DNA of 64,000 nt, from assembly GCF_014203365.1 (NCBI RefSeq), contig NZ_JACHIS010000001.1:496001-560000 (forward strand), read 5' to 3'. The DNA comes from Actinoalloteichus hymeniacidonis (GTDB lineage Bacteria; Actinomycetota; Actinomycetes; Mycobacteriales; Pseudonocardiaceae). Numbering within the stretch: position 1 is the first letter of the stretch; each line of letters opens with the position of its first letter. The notes under the pieces were generated by a model. That model saw only the letters and a program-made list of their open reading frames with translations, did no database searches and was not told the origin of the DNA. The translations under genes were made by a program, and so were the position numbers. This document shows, in pieces, positions 52,519 to 61,499 of the stretch.

Positions 52519-52690
52519 AACCTGGAAGAAGTCGTCCAAAAGTACCAACGAAAGCTGCATCGAGGTCCGGCATGGATCAGCCGCCTTCGGGATCAGAGAC
52601 AGCAAAGACCGGACCGGTGGTCTGCTGATCGTGAAGAGATCGGCTTTTGAGGCGTTACTGACAGCGGTGAAGTCGGGCCGGCTGGGCTGA
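52502..52690 (+). CDS. DUF397 small partner protein
   Basis: This 62-residue protein is typical of DUF397: WKKSSKSTNESCIEVRHG, then IRDSKDRTGGLLIVKRSAFEALLTAVKSG. DUF397 proteins pair with XRE-DUF5753 regulators and are many-copy in Streptomyces and Pseudonocardiaceae. The ATG at 52502 lies inside the end of the XRE gene, with GGAGGGA upstream. Confidence 0.9.
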   Translation: MANTSETWKKSSKSTNESCIEVRHGSAAFGIRDSKDRTGGLLIVKRSAFEALLTAVKSGRLG

Positions 52691-52693
52691 GCC

Positions 52694-53641
52694 TCACCCG
52701 GCCGCCGCCTCGGACTCGACGATTTGCTCTCGGCGTTCGCTCGGCTTGGGTGCTGTCGCTTCGGCCGAGGACTTGCGGTGTCGGGTCAGGGCGACGCCCA
52801 GCAGCGTCACCGCCATGCCCGCCCACTGGAAGAGCGCCAGCCGCTCGTCCAGCAGCAGCACGCCGATCAGCACCGACACCAGGGGCAGCAGGTAGCCGAC
52901 GGTGGAGGCCGCCGCGCCGCCCTCGTCGGCGATCAAGCGGTGGTTGATGACGAAGGCGGCGCCGGTGCCCAGCGCACCCAGGACCACGATCGCCACCACG
53001 GGTGCGAGGGCCAGGTCGATGGGCTGGCGGCCCATGAACGGGATGGCCACGACGGCGAGCCCGCTGCCCGCGATGAGCTGCATGCAGGCCATCGCCACCG
53101 GCTTCAGGCCGCGTCCGCTGAGGAAGCGTTCGACGTAGAGGTAGCCGACGGCGTAGCTGGCCGCAGCGGCCAGGCATAGCGCGGCCCCGAAGAGATGGAT
53201 GTCGGCCTGCTGCCAGGGTGCCAACAACAGCACCACCCCGATGAAGCCCAAGGCGACACCGACCACGTTCCACCCGGTCACCGCTCGCTGGCGCCGCAGG
53301 GCCACCGCCAGCGCCAACGCCCACAGCGGGGTGGTCGCGTTGAGTACCCCGCTCAATCCGACGTCGACCGTCTGTTCCGCCACCGCGAACAGCGTGAACG
53401 GCAGCGTGTTGGCCAGTAGTGCCGCTCCGGTCATGATCAGCCAGAGCCGGGGCTCGCGGGGCAGCACGATGCGCCGGGCGGCACAGATCGCCAGCAGGAC
53501 GCCCGCGCCGAGCACCAGCCTGATCAGGGTGATCTGGGCTGGCGAGAAGGAACCGAGTGCGATCTTCATCAGGAGGAAGCTGGAGCCGAACAGGCTCGCC
53601 AGCACGGCCATCCGCACCAGGCTTCCCGTATTGCGAATCAT
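52694..53641 (-). CDS. EamA/DMT-family transporter (exporter)
   Basis: This 315-residue protein has ten membrane helices in two EamA repeats (SLFGSSFLLMKIALGSFSPAQITLIR; GGAAASTVGYLLPLVSVLIGVLLLDERL), and a charged tail. The ATG at 53641 (MIRNTG) gives a normal N-terminus; the frame could extend 18 codons further. It is divergent from a LysR regulator by 128 bp, so probably regulated by it. The substrate is unknown (amino acid or metabolite efflux is typical). Confidence 0.88.
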   Translation of the reverse strand: MIRNTGSLVRMAVLASLFGSSFLLMKIALGSFSPAQITLIRLVLGAGVLLAICAARRIVLPREPRLWLIMTGAALLANTLPFTLFAVAEQTVDVGLSGVLNATTPLWALALAVALRRQRAVTGWNVVGVALGFIGVVLLLAPWQQADIHLFGAALCLAAAASYAVGYLYVERFLSGRGLKPVAMACMQLIAGSGLAVVAIPFMGRQPIDLALAPVVAIVVLGALGTGAAFVINHRLIADEGGAAASTVGYLLPLVSVLIGVLLLDERLALFQWAGMAVTLLGVALTRHRKSSAEATAPKPSERREQIVESEAAAG

Positions 53642-53756
53642 TTTTCCCGGCCCTCTCGTGACGAGTCGGACGCCGTGGCGCGTCGACACCCACACTCTTG
53701 GACCGAACTACCGCAAGCACAACTGAAATGTTCTTAAGTTTGATGAAGCAGTGCTG

Positions 53757-53770
53757 TAGCGTTCTCGGCA
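53757..53770 (+). promoter_or_regulatory. -10 box of a probable leaderless lysR transcript
   Basis: TAGCGT (53757-53762), then 7 nt and the ATG at 53770. There is no SD. The AT-rich TTCTTAAGTTTGATGAAG (53731-53748) just upstream is a possible LysR-binding region. Confidence 0.45.
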
Positions 53771-54663
53771 TGCTCGATGTGCGGCGTCTACAGGTGCTTC
53801 GGGCCGTCGTGACCGGCGGGTCCGTGTCGGCGGCCGCCACCGAACTGGGCTTCACCCCCTCCGCGATCAGCCAGCAGTTGGCCACGCTGGAGCGCGAGGC
53901 GGGGCTGCCATTGTTGGAGAAGTCGGGTCGCGGGGTTCGGCCCACGCTCGTGGGGTCGATGCTCGCCGATCGTGCGAAGGGCATCCTCGACGGCCTGGCC
54001 GATATCGAGCACGAGCTGTCCGACCTCCGTGCGGGCAGCACGGGATTGATCCGCATCAGGTACTTCGCCACGGCGGGTGTCGGGCTGGTGCCTCCGGCGG
54101 TGGCGGCCTTCCGGCAGCAGAATCCGGACGTGCGACTGGAACTCTGGCTCGACGACGCCGATCCACTCGCCGACCTCCGAGCGGGGCGCGCCGACATCGC
54201 GTTGGCCGTGCGGAATTCCAGCACCGTCGAGGAGGACAGCCTCCGCTACCTTCCACTGCTCGACGACCCCTATCGACTGGTGCTACCCAAGGGGCATCGC
54301 CTCGCGAGCAGGCGCACCATCGACATGGCCGAGTTGGCGCAGGAACAGTGGGTGGATCCCGATCGGCTGCACGGGCCCTGTCGGGAACCGGTGACCGTGG
54401 CCTGCGCGGCGGCGGGTTTTCAACCGGACTACACGGTGCACACCGAGGACTACGCCACCGCGCAGGGGCTCATCGCCGCCCGGCTGGGGATCGCGATCAT
54501 GCCGATGATCGGGCTGCGAACGGTGCATCCCGGGGTGGTGGTGCGGAGATTGCGCAAGCCGGAGCCGACCCGGAGCATCATGGTGGTGGTGCGTGCTGCG
54601 GTCGCCGAACAGGTCGTGATGCAACGGATGGTCGCGGCCCTCAAGGACGCGGCATCGGCCTGA
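53770..54663 (+). CDS. LysR-family transcriptional regulator
   Basis: This 297-residue LysR protein has a winged helix at 1-60 (LDVRRLQVLRAVVTGGSVSAAATELGFTPSAISQQLATLEREAGLPLLEK) and a substrate-binding domain (about 88-295). The ATG at 53770 gives the canonical start; the frame extends 24 codons upstream but without an SD. It is divergent from the EamA exporter it likely controls, and convergent with the kinase gene 30 bp away. Confidence 0.92.
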   Translation: MLDVRRLQVLRAVVTGGSVSAAATELGFTPSAISQQLATLEREAGLPLLEKSGRGVRPTLVGSMLADRAKGILDGLADIEHELSDLRAGSTGLIRIRYFATAGVGLVPPAVAAFRQQNPDVRLELWLDDADPLADLRAGRADIALAVRNSSTVEEDSLRYLPLLDDPYRLVLPKGHRLASRRTIDMAELAQEQWVDPDRLHGPCREPVTVACAAAGFQPDYTVHTEDYATAQGLIAARLGIAIMPMIGLRTVHPGVVVRRLRKPEPTRSIMVVVRAAVAEQVVMQRMVAALKDAASA

Positions 54664-54692
54664 TCATGCGATCGGCTACGGGAGACGGCGAC

Positions 54693-56375
54693 TCAATTGT
54701 GCACTTCGCCGATTCGTAGCTCGCCGCCCTCATTGACGATCTCGATGCCCCAGTTCTCGCTGACCTCTGCACCGTCCTTACGGACGAATTGCAGGGTGAC
54801 GTTGACCCGACCACCGTCGAAGTTCGGTCCTCCGGTGATGGTCACCGACTCCACGGAGTCTCGCCACCAGCCCTCGTAGCTGTCGAAACTCCCCTGGTAC
54901 TCCGAGCCGAGCAGGTTGTACGCCTGCTGGTAGTTGCCGGGAAGCAGACCGAAGTATTGGGAGACCAACGCCTCACTGCGCGCGGGGCGGCTCTGCTCCT
55001 GGTCTTCCTCGTCTTCGTCGCCGTCTTCGTCCTCGTCCTCGTCAGACGGCGGGGGATCCTCCAAGCTGACCTCCTCGCGCGGGATCTGCCGGTTCGGAGT
55101 CCCTTCGTCGGTCGACGTCTCGTCCTCCGCAGGCGGATCATCGGTGGGCGGGGCCTCGGCCTCGGAACTCGACCCACTGCTGCTCGGTGGCCGCTCGGAA
55201 CCCCGCGAATCATTGCCGTTGAAGAACACTCCGGCGATCAACACGCCGATCAAGGCCGCGGCGATCACGGCGACGGCGGTCAACAGCACGGCCCGGCCCC
55301 GGAAACCCTCCTCGGGTTCCGGACTTGCGGTCCGCGAGGCCTGCGGCGGCGTCGACCGTGGCGGCGGGTTCGTGGGCTGACGAGCAGCGGCCTGCGGGGC
55401 GGCTGCTGCGGCCCTGGGCGGCTCCGGGCGATCGGTGACCGGCCGGGCATCCAACCGGGTCGCGTTCGGCCCGTTGGCGGGCGTTGCGGGCGGCTGAGCA
55501 TGGTTCGTGGTCGGACGCGGGGTACCGACGGGCATCGGCGGGCCGGGTGCGGGCCTGCCCGCCGCGACGGCCTGCATGCCCTCGCGGGCCTGGGCCATCG
55601 TCGGGCGCTCGATCGGCTCGGCGCGCAACAACCGCATCAACAACGCGGTCAGCGGACCGGCCTGTCTCGGCGGATTGATCCGGCCCGCTGCAACGAGATG
55701 GAGCAGCGCCAGGGTGTTCTCGTGGGTGCCGAAGGGCGGTTCGCCCTCGACGGCCGCGTAGAGCGTTGCGCCCAGGGAGAAGACATCCGCGCCGAATCCG
55801 GGGTCGTAGCCCTTCGCGACCTCGGGCGCCAGATAGGCGGGGGTGCCCGCGAGCATTCCGGTCTTGGTCACCGTGACGTCACCGGTGGCCCGGGAAATCC
55901 CGAAGTCGGTGATCTTGACTTCGCCGTTGTGCCCCAACAGGATGTTCGCCGGTTTGATATCCCGGTGCACGATCCCGGCGGCATGCGCGGCGGCGAGGGC
56001 GCCTGCGACACTGGCGCCGATCCTGGCGACCTCGGTGGGCGGGAGCGGGCCACGCTCGGTCAACGCCGTCGCCAAGCTGTCCGAGGGCAGGTACTCCTGG
56101 ATCAGACAGGGTTGACCGTTGTCGTCGGCGACGTCGTAGACGGCGATCGCGTTCTGGTGTTGCAGGCGAGCGGCGATCCGGCCTTCCCGCATCGCCCGCT
56201 GCCGAGCCTCTTCGGTTTCCGCCGGGCTCAGGCCAGGCTGGAGCAGCAGCTGCTTGATCGCCACGACTCGGCCGAGCCGGTCGTCGGTTCCCTGCCACAC
56301 GACACCCATCGCGCCACTGCCGATGCGCCGATCGAGTCGATAACGTGCTGCGACCAGGCGACCTTCGTCGCTCAC
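54693..56375 (-). CDS. Membrane Ser/Thr protein kinase with extracellular NTF2-like domain
   Basis: This 560-residue kinase has its kinase domain at about 10-270: RRIGSGAMGVVWQG (P-loop), VVAIKQ (Lys), GIVHRDIKPANIL, KITDFGISRA, GTPAYLAPE. A Pro/Ala-rich juxtamembrane region and one membrane helix (about 368-390) follow, then an Asp/Glu-rich linker and an external NTF2-like domain (about 470-560, ALVSQYFGLLPGNYQQAYNLL to LRIGEVHN). It is a PknB-like eukaryotic-type kinase with a different sensor (no PASTA repeats). The next two minus-strand genes upstream encode membrane proteins with similar external domains. Confidence 0.93.
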   Translation of the reverse strand: MSDEGRLVAARYRLDRRIGSGAMGVVWQGTDDRLGRVVAIKQLLLQPGLSPAETEEARQRAMREGRIAARLQHQNAIAVYDVADDNGQPCLIQEYLPSDSLATALTERGPLPPTEVARIGASVAGALAAAHAAGIVHRDIKPANILLGHNGEVKITDFGISRATGDVTVTKTGMLAGTPAYLAPEVAKGYDPGFGADVFSLGATLYAAVEGEPPFGTHENTLALLHLVAAGRINPPRQAGPLTALLMRLLRAEPIERPTMAQAREGMQAVAAGRPAPGPPMPVGTPRPTTNHAQPPATPANGPNATRLDARPVTDRPEPPRAAAAAPQAAARQPTNPPPRSTPPQASRTASPEPEEGFRGRAVLLTAVAVIAAALIGVLIAGVFFNGNDSRGSERPPSSSGSSSEAEAPPTDDPPAEDETSTDEGTPNRQIPREEVSLEDPPPSDEDEDEDGDEDEEDQEQSRPARSEALVSQYFGLLPGNYQQAYNLLGSEYQGSFDSYEGWWRDSVESVTITGGPNFDGGRVNVTLQFVRKDGAEVSENWGIEIVNEGGELRIGEVHN

Positions 56376-56560
56376 TGGCGGCTCCCGGTTCTACTCACGG
56401 CATCAGGGTAGGACCCGGCTCCAGCACGGCGAAATCCGTGTCGTCCTCGAGCGGCCTCGCTCCTGCGCGGTACTTCTGCCCATCGCTCATCGAGGCGGTG
56501 TCACGGCGGATCGAGCACCTGTGGTGTTGCCTGCGGCGAAGGTGATTCTCAACCTCGGCT

Positions 56561-57379
56561 CTACGATGTCGCGCTCTGCTGAACGGTCAACACCTTGACC
56601 TCGGTGATGCGTTTGGGAGTCTCGCCGACCACAAGCTGTTGGGTGAGATAGAGCCGCCCGCCGTGGGCCTCGTCGATGGCCACGGTCGCCTCTACAGTAC
56701 CGGCTTGCGGTTCCCGGATGGTCACCACCTCGAAGCTTCTGACGTTCTCCCATGCGGAGATGAAGCCCGCGTCACCGTTGCTTCGAAGCTCGTCGCCCAA
56801 CAATCTGGAAGCGCGCTGTGGATCCTCGGCCAACACGTTATAGAACTGTTCGACCAGTTCACGATCGGTGTCCACGGGCAGCAGCGGCTCGCTGATCACC
56901 TGCTGCTCGGCGGGCGGGACCCGGTCGGATTCCTCGGCCACCGCGCGCAATCCGGAGGGACCGACCTCGGCAGCCTCGTCGAGACGCGGTGTGACCTGCG
57001 GCTCGGCGAGGTATTCGGTGAGGATGTCCGGGCGCATCGCCATCGGGCCCACCAGGGCGGCGGCCTGCGGCGCGTCATCCGGATCGCTGACGCCCGGCGC
57101 GCTGGTGATGATCCCGGTCGCCAGGATGGACATGGTCAACACCAGCAGGCCGCCGCCGAGCGCGAACGCCCTGGTGCCCACGCTGCGGAACAGCACGGTG
57201 TCGTCCTCGATCGAATCCGGTGTCGACCCGTCGGGCAGCTCGGCGGTGCTGGGGGCGGACTCCCAGGGCGCGCCTGCGCGTCGCCGGGTCCGCGTCGTCC
57301 TCGGTTGTCGTCTGACCAACTCTGCGACGGTGATCGACCCGGCTCGATTGTGTCGGTGACCGTCTGTGGAACGCCTCAC
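56561..57379 (-). CDS. Single-pass membrane protein with extracellular NTF2-like domain
   Basis: This 272-residue protein has a basic cytosolic N-terminus with Thr/Ser-rich stretches (possible kinase targets), a membrane helix near 70-93 (AFALGGGLLVLTMSILATGIITSA), and an external part ending in an NTF2-like fold (about 165-270: ELVEQFYNVLAEDPQRASRLL, FEVVTIREPQAGTVEATVAI). It starts at GTG 57379. Between the kinase gene and the 57547 gene, it is probably part of one functional set. No family recognised beyond the fold. Confidence 0.75.
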   Translation of the reverse strand: MRRSTDGHRHNRAGSITVAELVRRQPRTTRTRRRAGAPWESAPSTAELPDGSTPDSIEDDTVLFRSVGTRAFALGGGLLVLTMSILATGIITSAPGVSDPDDAPQAAALVGPMAMRPDILTEYLAEPQVTPRLDEAAEVGPSGLRAVAEESDRVPPAEQQVISEPLLPVDTDRELVEQFYNVLAEDPQRASRLLGDELRSNGDAGFISAWENVRSFEVVTIREPQAGTVEATVAIDEAHGGRLYLTQQLVVGETPKRITEVKVLTVQQSATS

Positions 57380-57546
57380 GTTCCGTCCCTCCGTACCCTC
57401 GGTGCCCGTCAGAACACCTACCGTGAGTCGAGGTGATCGCGCCAGAGCTTTTGAGAAGTTCGTGCTTACGTGGCGTCAAGCGGTCGTTCCGACAAGACGA
57501 GAGGCAATTCTCGCCCCATAGTCGAGAATTCGGCTACTCTCCGTGC

Positions 57547-58569
57547 TTACCACTCGTTGCGCGGGATCAACCGGTCGTCGGTGATCAACGGCTCGGTCGT
57601 CCCGGCGAAGCGCAACTCCCGGTACTCCGTGGACTGTGAACCATCGTGATGCGTGACGATGACCGTCGAGACCGTGATGCCCTCCACCGGGTTGATCGTG
57701 ACGTGTCGAAGGTCGATCGACGCGACATCGTCGTATCGCTGGCTGAACACCGGAAGACCCGCTTCGGCCAGTTCGCCGGTGACCAACTCGTAGGCCGAAC
57801 CGACGTCGTTGCCGAGTGCTTCGAAGAATGCGGCGGTCTGATCCCGGATCTCCGCGCCGTCGACGATCGGCGTCCCCTCTCCGACGGTCACCGATGGCAC
57901 CGGCGAAGCCGTGGCGGGGCGACCGTCGCCCGGATGATGCGTGGTCGACGGTGCTGGCCCGACCGATGACGTGGGCTCCCGATCCGTCCCGGTGGGATCG
58001 GTGAAGCGGTGGGTGTGGGCGTACTCGCGGCCGTCGGTGCTCGACTCCGAACCCGGGTGCGTTGCCGACTCGGAGTCTTCCGCGGCGAGTAGATGAGGTG
58101 CGCCGACTGTGGGGACGCTGCGCTGAGTGCCCTGCAGCGTGGGCAACGGGGTGCCGCTGGGAAACAACGGCAGCGAATCCGGCGCCCGTCGCTCCTCCGG
58201 CCGCAGGAACAGCGCCGTGGTCACCAACAACACCGCCAAGGAGGTCATCGAGGTCGTCACGGTGAACCAGGCGGCATTGCGCCAGCTTCGCGGGGGAGTC
58301 ACCGAGGCAGGCACCATGCCGAGGTCGAACTTGCGCAGTCCCACCGCGTCGCTGTCGATGAGTGGGTCGGGCTCGGGAAGCGGCGACCTGCGCGGATCCT
58401 GATCCGGGCGGACGGCACCCGGTACGGCCTCTGCGCTGACGCCCTCGACCGCTGCGTTGTCCGGCCGGACGGCCCGCGAATCCGCCCATCGGTCGGCTGC
58501 CTGCCGATCGGCGCCGATGCCCCGACCGCCGGGGCCGGCGATGTCGTCGTCGGAGGATGCGGTGTTCAC
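57547..58569 (-). CDS. Single-pass membrane protein with extracellular NTF2-like domain
   Basis: This 340-residue protein has a disordered N-terminus, a membrane helix near 106-128 (FTVTTSMTSLAVLLVTTALFL), a Ser/Thr/Pro-rich external linker and an NTF2-like end (about 240-340: TAAFFEALGNDVGSAYELVTGEL, IDLRHVTINPVEGITVSTVIV, LRFAGTTEPLITDDRLI). The GTG at 58569 overlaps the stop of the PIG-L gene by 4 nt (GTGA), so the two are translationally coupled. Its layout is similar to that of the 56561 product. Confidence 0.75.
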   Translation of the reverse strand: MNTASSDDDIAGPGGRGIGADRQAADRWADSRAVRPDNAAVEGVSAEAVPGAVRPDQDPRRSPLPEPDPLIDSDAVGLRKFDLGMVPASVTPPRSWRNAAWFTVTTSMTSLAVLLVTTALFLRPEERRAPDSLPLFPSGTPLPTLQGTQRSVPTVGAPHLLAAEDSESATHPGSESSTDGREYAHTHRFTDPTGTDREPTSSVGPAPSTTHHPGDGRPATASPVPSVTVGEGTPIVDGAEIRDQTAAFFEALGNDVGSAYELVTGELAEAGLPVFSQRYDDVASIDLRHVTINPVEGITVSTVIVTHHDGSQSTEYRELRFAGTTEPLITDDRLIPRNEW

Positions 58570-59315
58570 GCGGTGTCGACCACCTGGAAGGTCTCCGCCA
58601 GCCGCGTGGTGGACGAGTCGCCCTGCGGGAGCAGCGCCGCGCCCGACTCCGCCATCGCGGCCCGTAGCTGTTCCATCAACTCGGGTACGTGCGCCGTCTG
58701 CGAGCGGTGCGCCGCCAACGCCGCGAACTTCTTGTCGATCGTGGCGGTGACATCGACGACGTGATTGGTCCGTTCCGCCGGGCCACCGGACAACCACAGC
58801 TCCCGCACCGTCCAGGCGTCGAGCCCTTCCTCGGCCAATTCGGGATGCGCGAAGGGATTCCGGGCGTCCGGGTACACGGCGGCCACTGTCGCGGCGCCGA
58901 CGGCACGGTGATCCGGGTGCCCGATGGCGATGCGTTCCCAGTTGAACTCGGGGGAATGCGTCAGCACTCGTTCCGGCCGCACGGCTCGGATCACCCGGGA
59001 GATATCGCGACGGAGTTCCAGGGAGTCGACGACGCGACCATCGGAGTAGCCGAGGAAGCGCACGTCCTCGACACCCACCGCGCCGGCCGCAGCCCGTTGC
59101 TCGGACTCCCGCAGGGCGGCGATCTCGCTGCGGGGCGTGTCATCGAATCCGCCACCGGCATCGCCGGAGGTGCAGATGCAGTAGGTGACCTGGACGCCGC
59201 ACGCCGTCCAGCCCGCGATGGTCGCCGAGGCGGCGAAGTCGACATCGTCGGGATGGGCCGTGACCACCAGCACGGATTTCGCGGCGTCATCGGGAAGTCC
59301 GGAGGTGATGGTCAC
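58566..59315 (-). CDS. PIG-L/LmbE-family deacetylase
   Basis: This 249-residue zinc deacetylase of the GlcNAc-PI/mycothiol (MshB, Mca) superfamily has VLVVTAHPDDVDFAASATI (metal ligands His-Asp-Asp), then ICTSGDAGGGFDD, VRFLGYSDGRV and GHPDHRAVGAATVAAVYPDARNP. The start GTG at 59315 has no SD but a TACTCT box (59328-59323) 7 nt upstream, suggesting a leaderless mRNA. The exact substrate is unclear: the protein is shorter than MshB. Confidence 0.88.
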   Translation of the reverse strand: MTITSGLPDDAAKSVLVVTAHPDDVDFAASATIAGWTACGVQVTYCICTSGDAGGGFDDTPRSEIAALRESEQRAAAGAVGVEDVRFLGYSDGRVVDSLELRRDISRVIRAVRPERVLTHSPEFNWERIAIGHPDHRAVGAATVAAVYPDARNPFAHPELAEEGLDAWTVRELWLSGGPAERTNHVVDVTATIDKKFAALAAHRSQTAHVPELMEQLRAAMAESGAALLPQGDSSTTRLAETFQVVDTA

Positions 59316-59436
59316 GCGGACCAGAGTAGGGCGTCGAGCGGTGCGAATTACCGGGGTTAGCCGTGCCGGGCAGTACTGCCACTCGAAAGTAGGGGTAGCC
59401 ACCGCAGAGCGTGATCGCTTGCGGCGGCCGATCGGG

Positions 59437-59745
59437 TCAGGACTGGTAACGCCGCCGGGTCGAGTTCAGTGCGTTGGTCGCGGCCACACCGCTGCCTGCT
59501 CCCACGATGATCGCCACGATGTCCAGCGGGATGCCGCCGTTGGTGAGCAACAGAGCCAGCAACGCGGCGCCGCCGATACCGGCTGCCTGCGGGAACCTGC
59601 CCTTGACGTAATCGGCGACCGGTCCGCCACCCGCCCGCTGCTTGGCCGCCGAGTTCAGCATGGCGAGATAACCGCCGTTGCCCACTGCCGCAGCGAGACC
59701 GGCGAGGGTGACGATGATGGCGATAAGGTTGATCAGGAACTCCAT
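59437..59745 (-). CDS. Small integral membrane protein
   Basis: This 102-residue protein has helices at about 2-24 and 50-70 plus a shorter one at 74-90, a conserved-looking GNGGYLAMLNSAAKQ loop and a basic end NSTRRRYQS. The ATG at 59745 gives a direct hydrophobic start MEFLINLIAIIV. Family not recognised. Confidence 0.7.
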   Translation of the reverse strand: MEFLINLIAIIVTLAGLAAAVGNGGYLAMLNSAAKQRAGGGPVADYVKGRFPQAAGIGGAALLALLLTNGGIPLDIVAIIVGAGSGVAATNALNSTRRRYQS

Positions 59746-60303
59746 GGAGTCCAGTCTGCCCGTTTTAGAAAGCCGGGGCATCAGTGGTTTCCCGGATGTG
59801 ACCTAGGGCAGGGCATGGGCTTGAACCGGTGTCTACCAGCTCAAGATCATCACGCTGTCGTGTGGCGGACGGGTCGTGCTGGGGCGCCCGAGTCGATCGG
59901 GTGGTGCCCGTTCGATCGGGCGGCTGCTGCGGGATCACCGCGATGTGCCTGCGCCGCATTCTCGTCAGGGCGCCCCGCCGGAGACCGTCGTCAGTGTCAG
60001 GTCGTTCGCGACGCGCTCGGGCCGGATGCGCGTCGAATGGTGGCCATGGGCGAGTACGTCGCCCGCCCTCGCGGTCGGCGGCCGGAGCGCCTCGGTATTC
60101 CGGTCGTCCGGGTGCTGACAGGTGTCATCGGGATCGCTGACATCTGTCACAGACAATCATGACATCGGGCACTACCAGTGAGAACGCTGGTCGTTCACGA
60201 TCAATGGCATGAACTTCTCGAACCGCGTCGCACCAAGCGCGCACGTTGTCGTCGCACTCTCGACCCGCCAACAGGGCGCTGGCGCCCTGCCCCGGCAAAC
60301 CGA
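59746..60303. other. Gene-poor region with tandem TGACA-N2-TGTCA boxes
   Basis: About 560 bp with no ORF that shows family features or a good SD on either strand. The only clear structure is the pair of inverted repeats at 60116-60149 (separate entry). A small undetected gene or RNA is possible. Confidence 0.5.
60116..60149. promoter_or_regulatory. Tandem operator-like palindromes
   Basis: TGACA-GG-TGTCA (60116-60127) and TGACA-TC-TGTCA (60138-60149), centres 22 bp apart (two helical turns). A further TGACA (60160-60164) follows. Likely binding sites for a dimeric regulator. Confidence 0.65.
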
Positions 60304-60615
60304 TCATTCCGCGCGGTCGCCCGCGCCGCCCAGTCTGCCGCGGCCCAGCTTCAACAGCGCCATCGCCAACTCCCGGCCGTCGGGCCCGAGCTCGCGGTAT
60401 CGGGCCAACACCGCCATCTCCCGATTGGTGACGATGCGTGGGCCACCTGCGGCCATCCTGGCCTTGCCCACCTGCTGGGAGACCTCGATGCGCCTGCGAA
60501 CCAAACGCAGGATCTCGCTGTCGAGGTAATCGATCTCGGTGCGCAGGGCGCGGATCTCCTCCGGGGCGGGTTCCCCCGGTCCCGAGGGTGCTGAGTCGGA
60601 ACTAGCCACGTTCAT
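60304..60615 (-). CDS. Chorismate mutase, AroQ class
   Basis: This 103-residue all-helical enzyme converts chorismate to prephenate for Phe/Tyr synthesis. The core is EIRALRTEIDYLDSEILRLVRRRIEVSQQVGKARMAAGGP, then REMAVLARYRELG, with the Arg/Lys residues of the AroQ active site. It matches the small cytosolic actinobacterial enzymes (AroQ-delta type) that need a DAHP synthase partner for full activity. The ATG at 60615 has GGAGAG upstream. Confidence 0.9.
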   Translation of the reverse strand: MNVASSDSAPSGPGEPAPEEIRALRTEIDYLDSEILRLVRRRIEVSQQVGKARMAAGGPRIVTNREMAVLARYRELGPDGRELAMALLKLGRGRLGGAGDRAE

Positions 60616-60665
60616 CTCGGCTCTCCTTCGAAAAACATCGAGGCCAGCGCCCGGGAGCTCGAAAG

Positions 60666-60694
60666 ACGCCCCGGGTCGATGGACTCCGGGGCGT
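60666..60694 (-). terminator. Hairpin downstream of the DedA gene
   Basis: ACGCCCCGG (60666-60674) with CCGGGGCGT (60686-60694), loop 11 nt. On the minus strand it is followed by CTTTCG, so it could end the dedA transcript before the chorismate mutase gene. The other bases of 60616-60851 hold nothing recognised. Confidence 0.6.
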
Positions 60695-60851
60695 GGGTGG
60701 TAGCAGATCGTGTTCGATGCCCCGCTCGTCCCTCAGCCGCGAGAAAACGAGGTCATCAGGACAGACTGTTATGCGACCACGGGTGCCGGAGTCCGGAACC
60801 CGCGAGCAAAATAGCGCTGAGTGAACACCAGGTCAGTCTGCCACACAGCCC

Positions 60852-61499
60852 TCAGGATGCCTCTTGGTCGGACTCCTGGTTCCGAGCATGTTCCGCACGC
60901 CGTTTGGCGATGGAACGCCAGAGCACGAAACCCGAGACCAGCACGCCCAGCGCGCCGAACACCAGCGTGCCCCACTCGTGCCCTATCGCGCGGCCTGCGC
61001 CACCGATGAACAGTCCGAAACAGGTCCAGACGACCGCCCACAGCGCGGCCCCGACGGTGGCCAGCCGGAGGAACCGGAGGTACGACATCCCCAGGGTGCC
61101 CGCGACCACCGGGACCATCGAGTGCACCACCGCGACGAATCGGGTGGTGATCATGGCGCGCGCGCCGTCACCGGTGGCGACCTGCTCGGCCACCGCCCAC
61201 CGCCGTCGGCCCATCTTGCGGCCGATCCAGCTCTGCTTGATCCGGCCGCCGATCAGCCTGCCGATCAGGTAGCCGCCGGACTGCCCGATGAGCGTGCCCA
61301 CGAAGCCGATGGTCGCGATGAGCAGACCGTATTCCCAGCCCAGGGTGGCCGCTGCGATCAGGACCGCGACATCCCCCGGCACGACCAACCCCACCAGCAG
61401 CGAGGTCTCCAAGATCATGATGACCAGAAGGCCGACCAGGAAGACGGCGGGATCCAGCGAGGCGAGGTACTCGACGAAGTTGCTCACGAAGTCGGGCAT
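60852..61499 (-). CDS. DedA-family membrane protein
   Basis: This 215-residue protein has four to five membrane segments and the DedA signatures FLVGLLVIMILETSLLVGLVVPGDVAVLIAA, GQSGGYLIGRLIGGRIKQSW and the basic TRFVAVVHSMVPVVAGTLGMSYLRFL (conserved Arg). DedA proteins act as lipid scramblases/transporters for undecaprenyl or phosphatidyl lipids and support membrane potential. The ATG at 61499 is chosen over an earlier in-frame start. GAAGGAAG lies upstream. Confidence 0.9.
   Translation of the reverse strand: MPDFVSNFVEYLASLDPAVFLVGLLVIMILETSLLVGLVVPGDVAVLIAAATLGWEYGLLIATIGFVGTLIGQSGGYLIGRLIGGRIKQSWIGRKMGRRRWAVAEQVATGDGARAMITTRFVAVVHSMVPVVAGTLGMSYLRFLRLATVGAALWAVVWTCFGLFIGGAGRAIGHEWGTLVFGALGVLVSGFVLWRSIAKRRAEHARNQESDQEAS

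Noticed and set aside
59790..59860. Possible tRNA-like stretch (GCTTGAACCGGTGTC)
   Set aside because: No acceptor stem, anticodon arm or T-loop GTTCGANTC could be folded around it.
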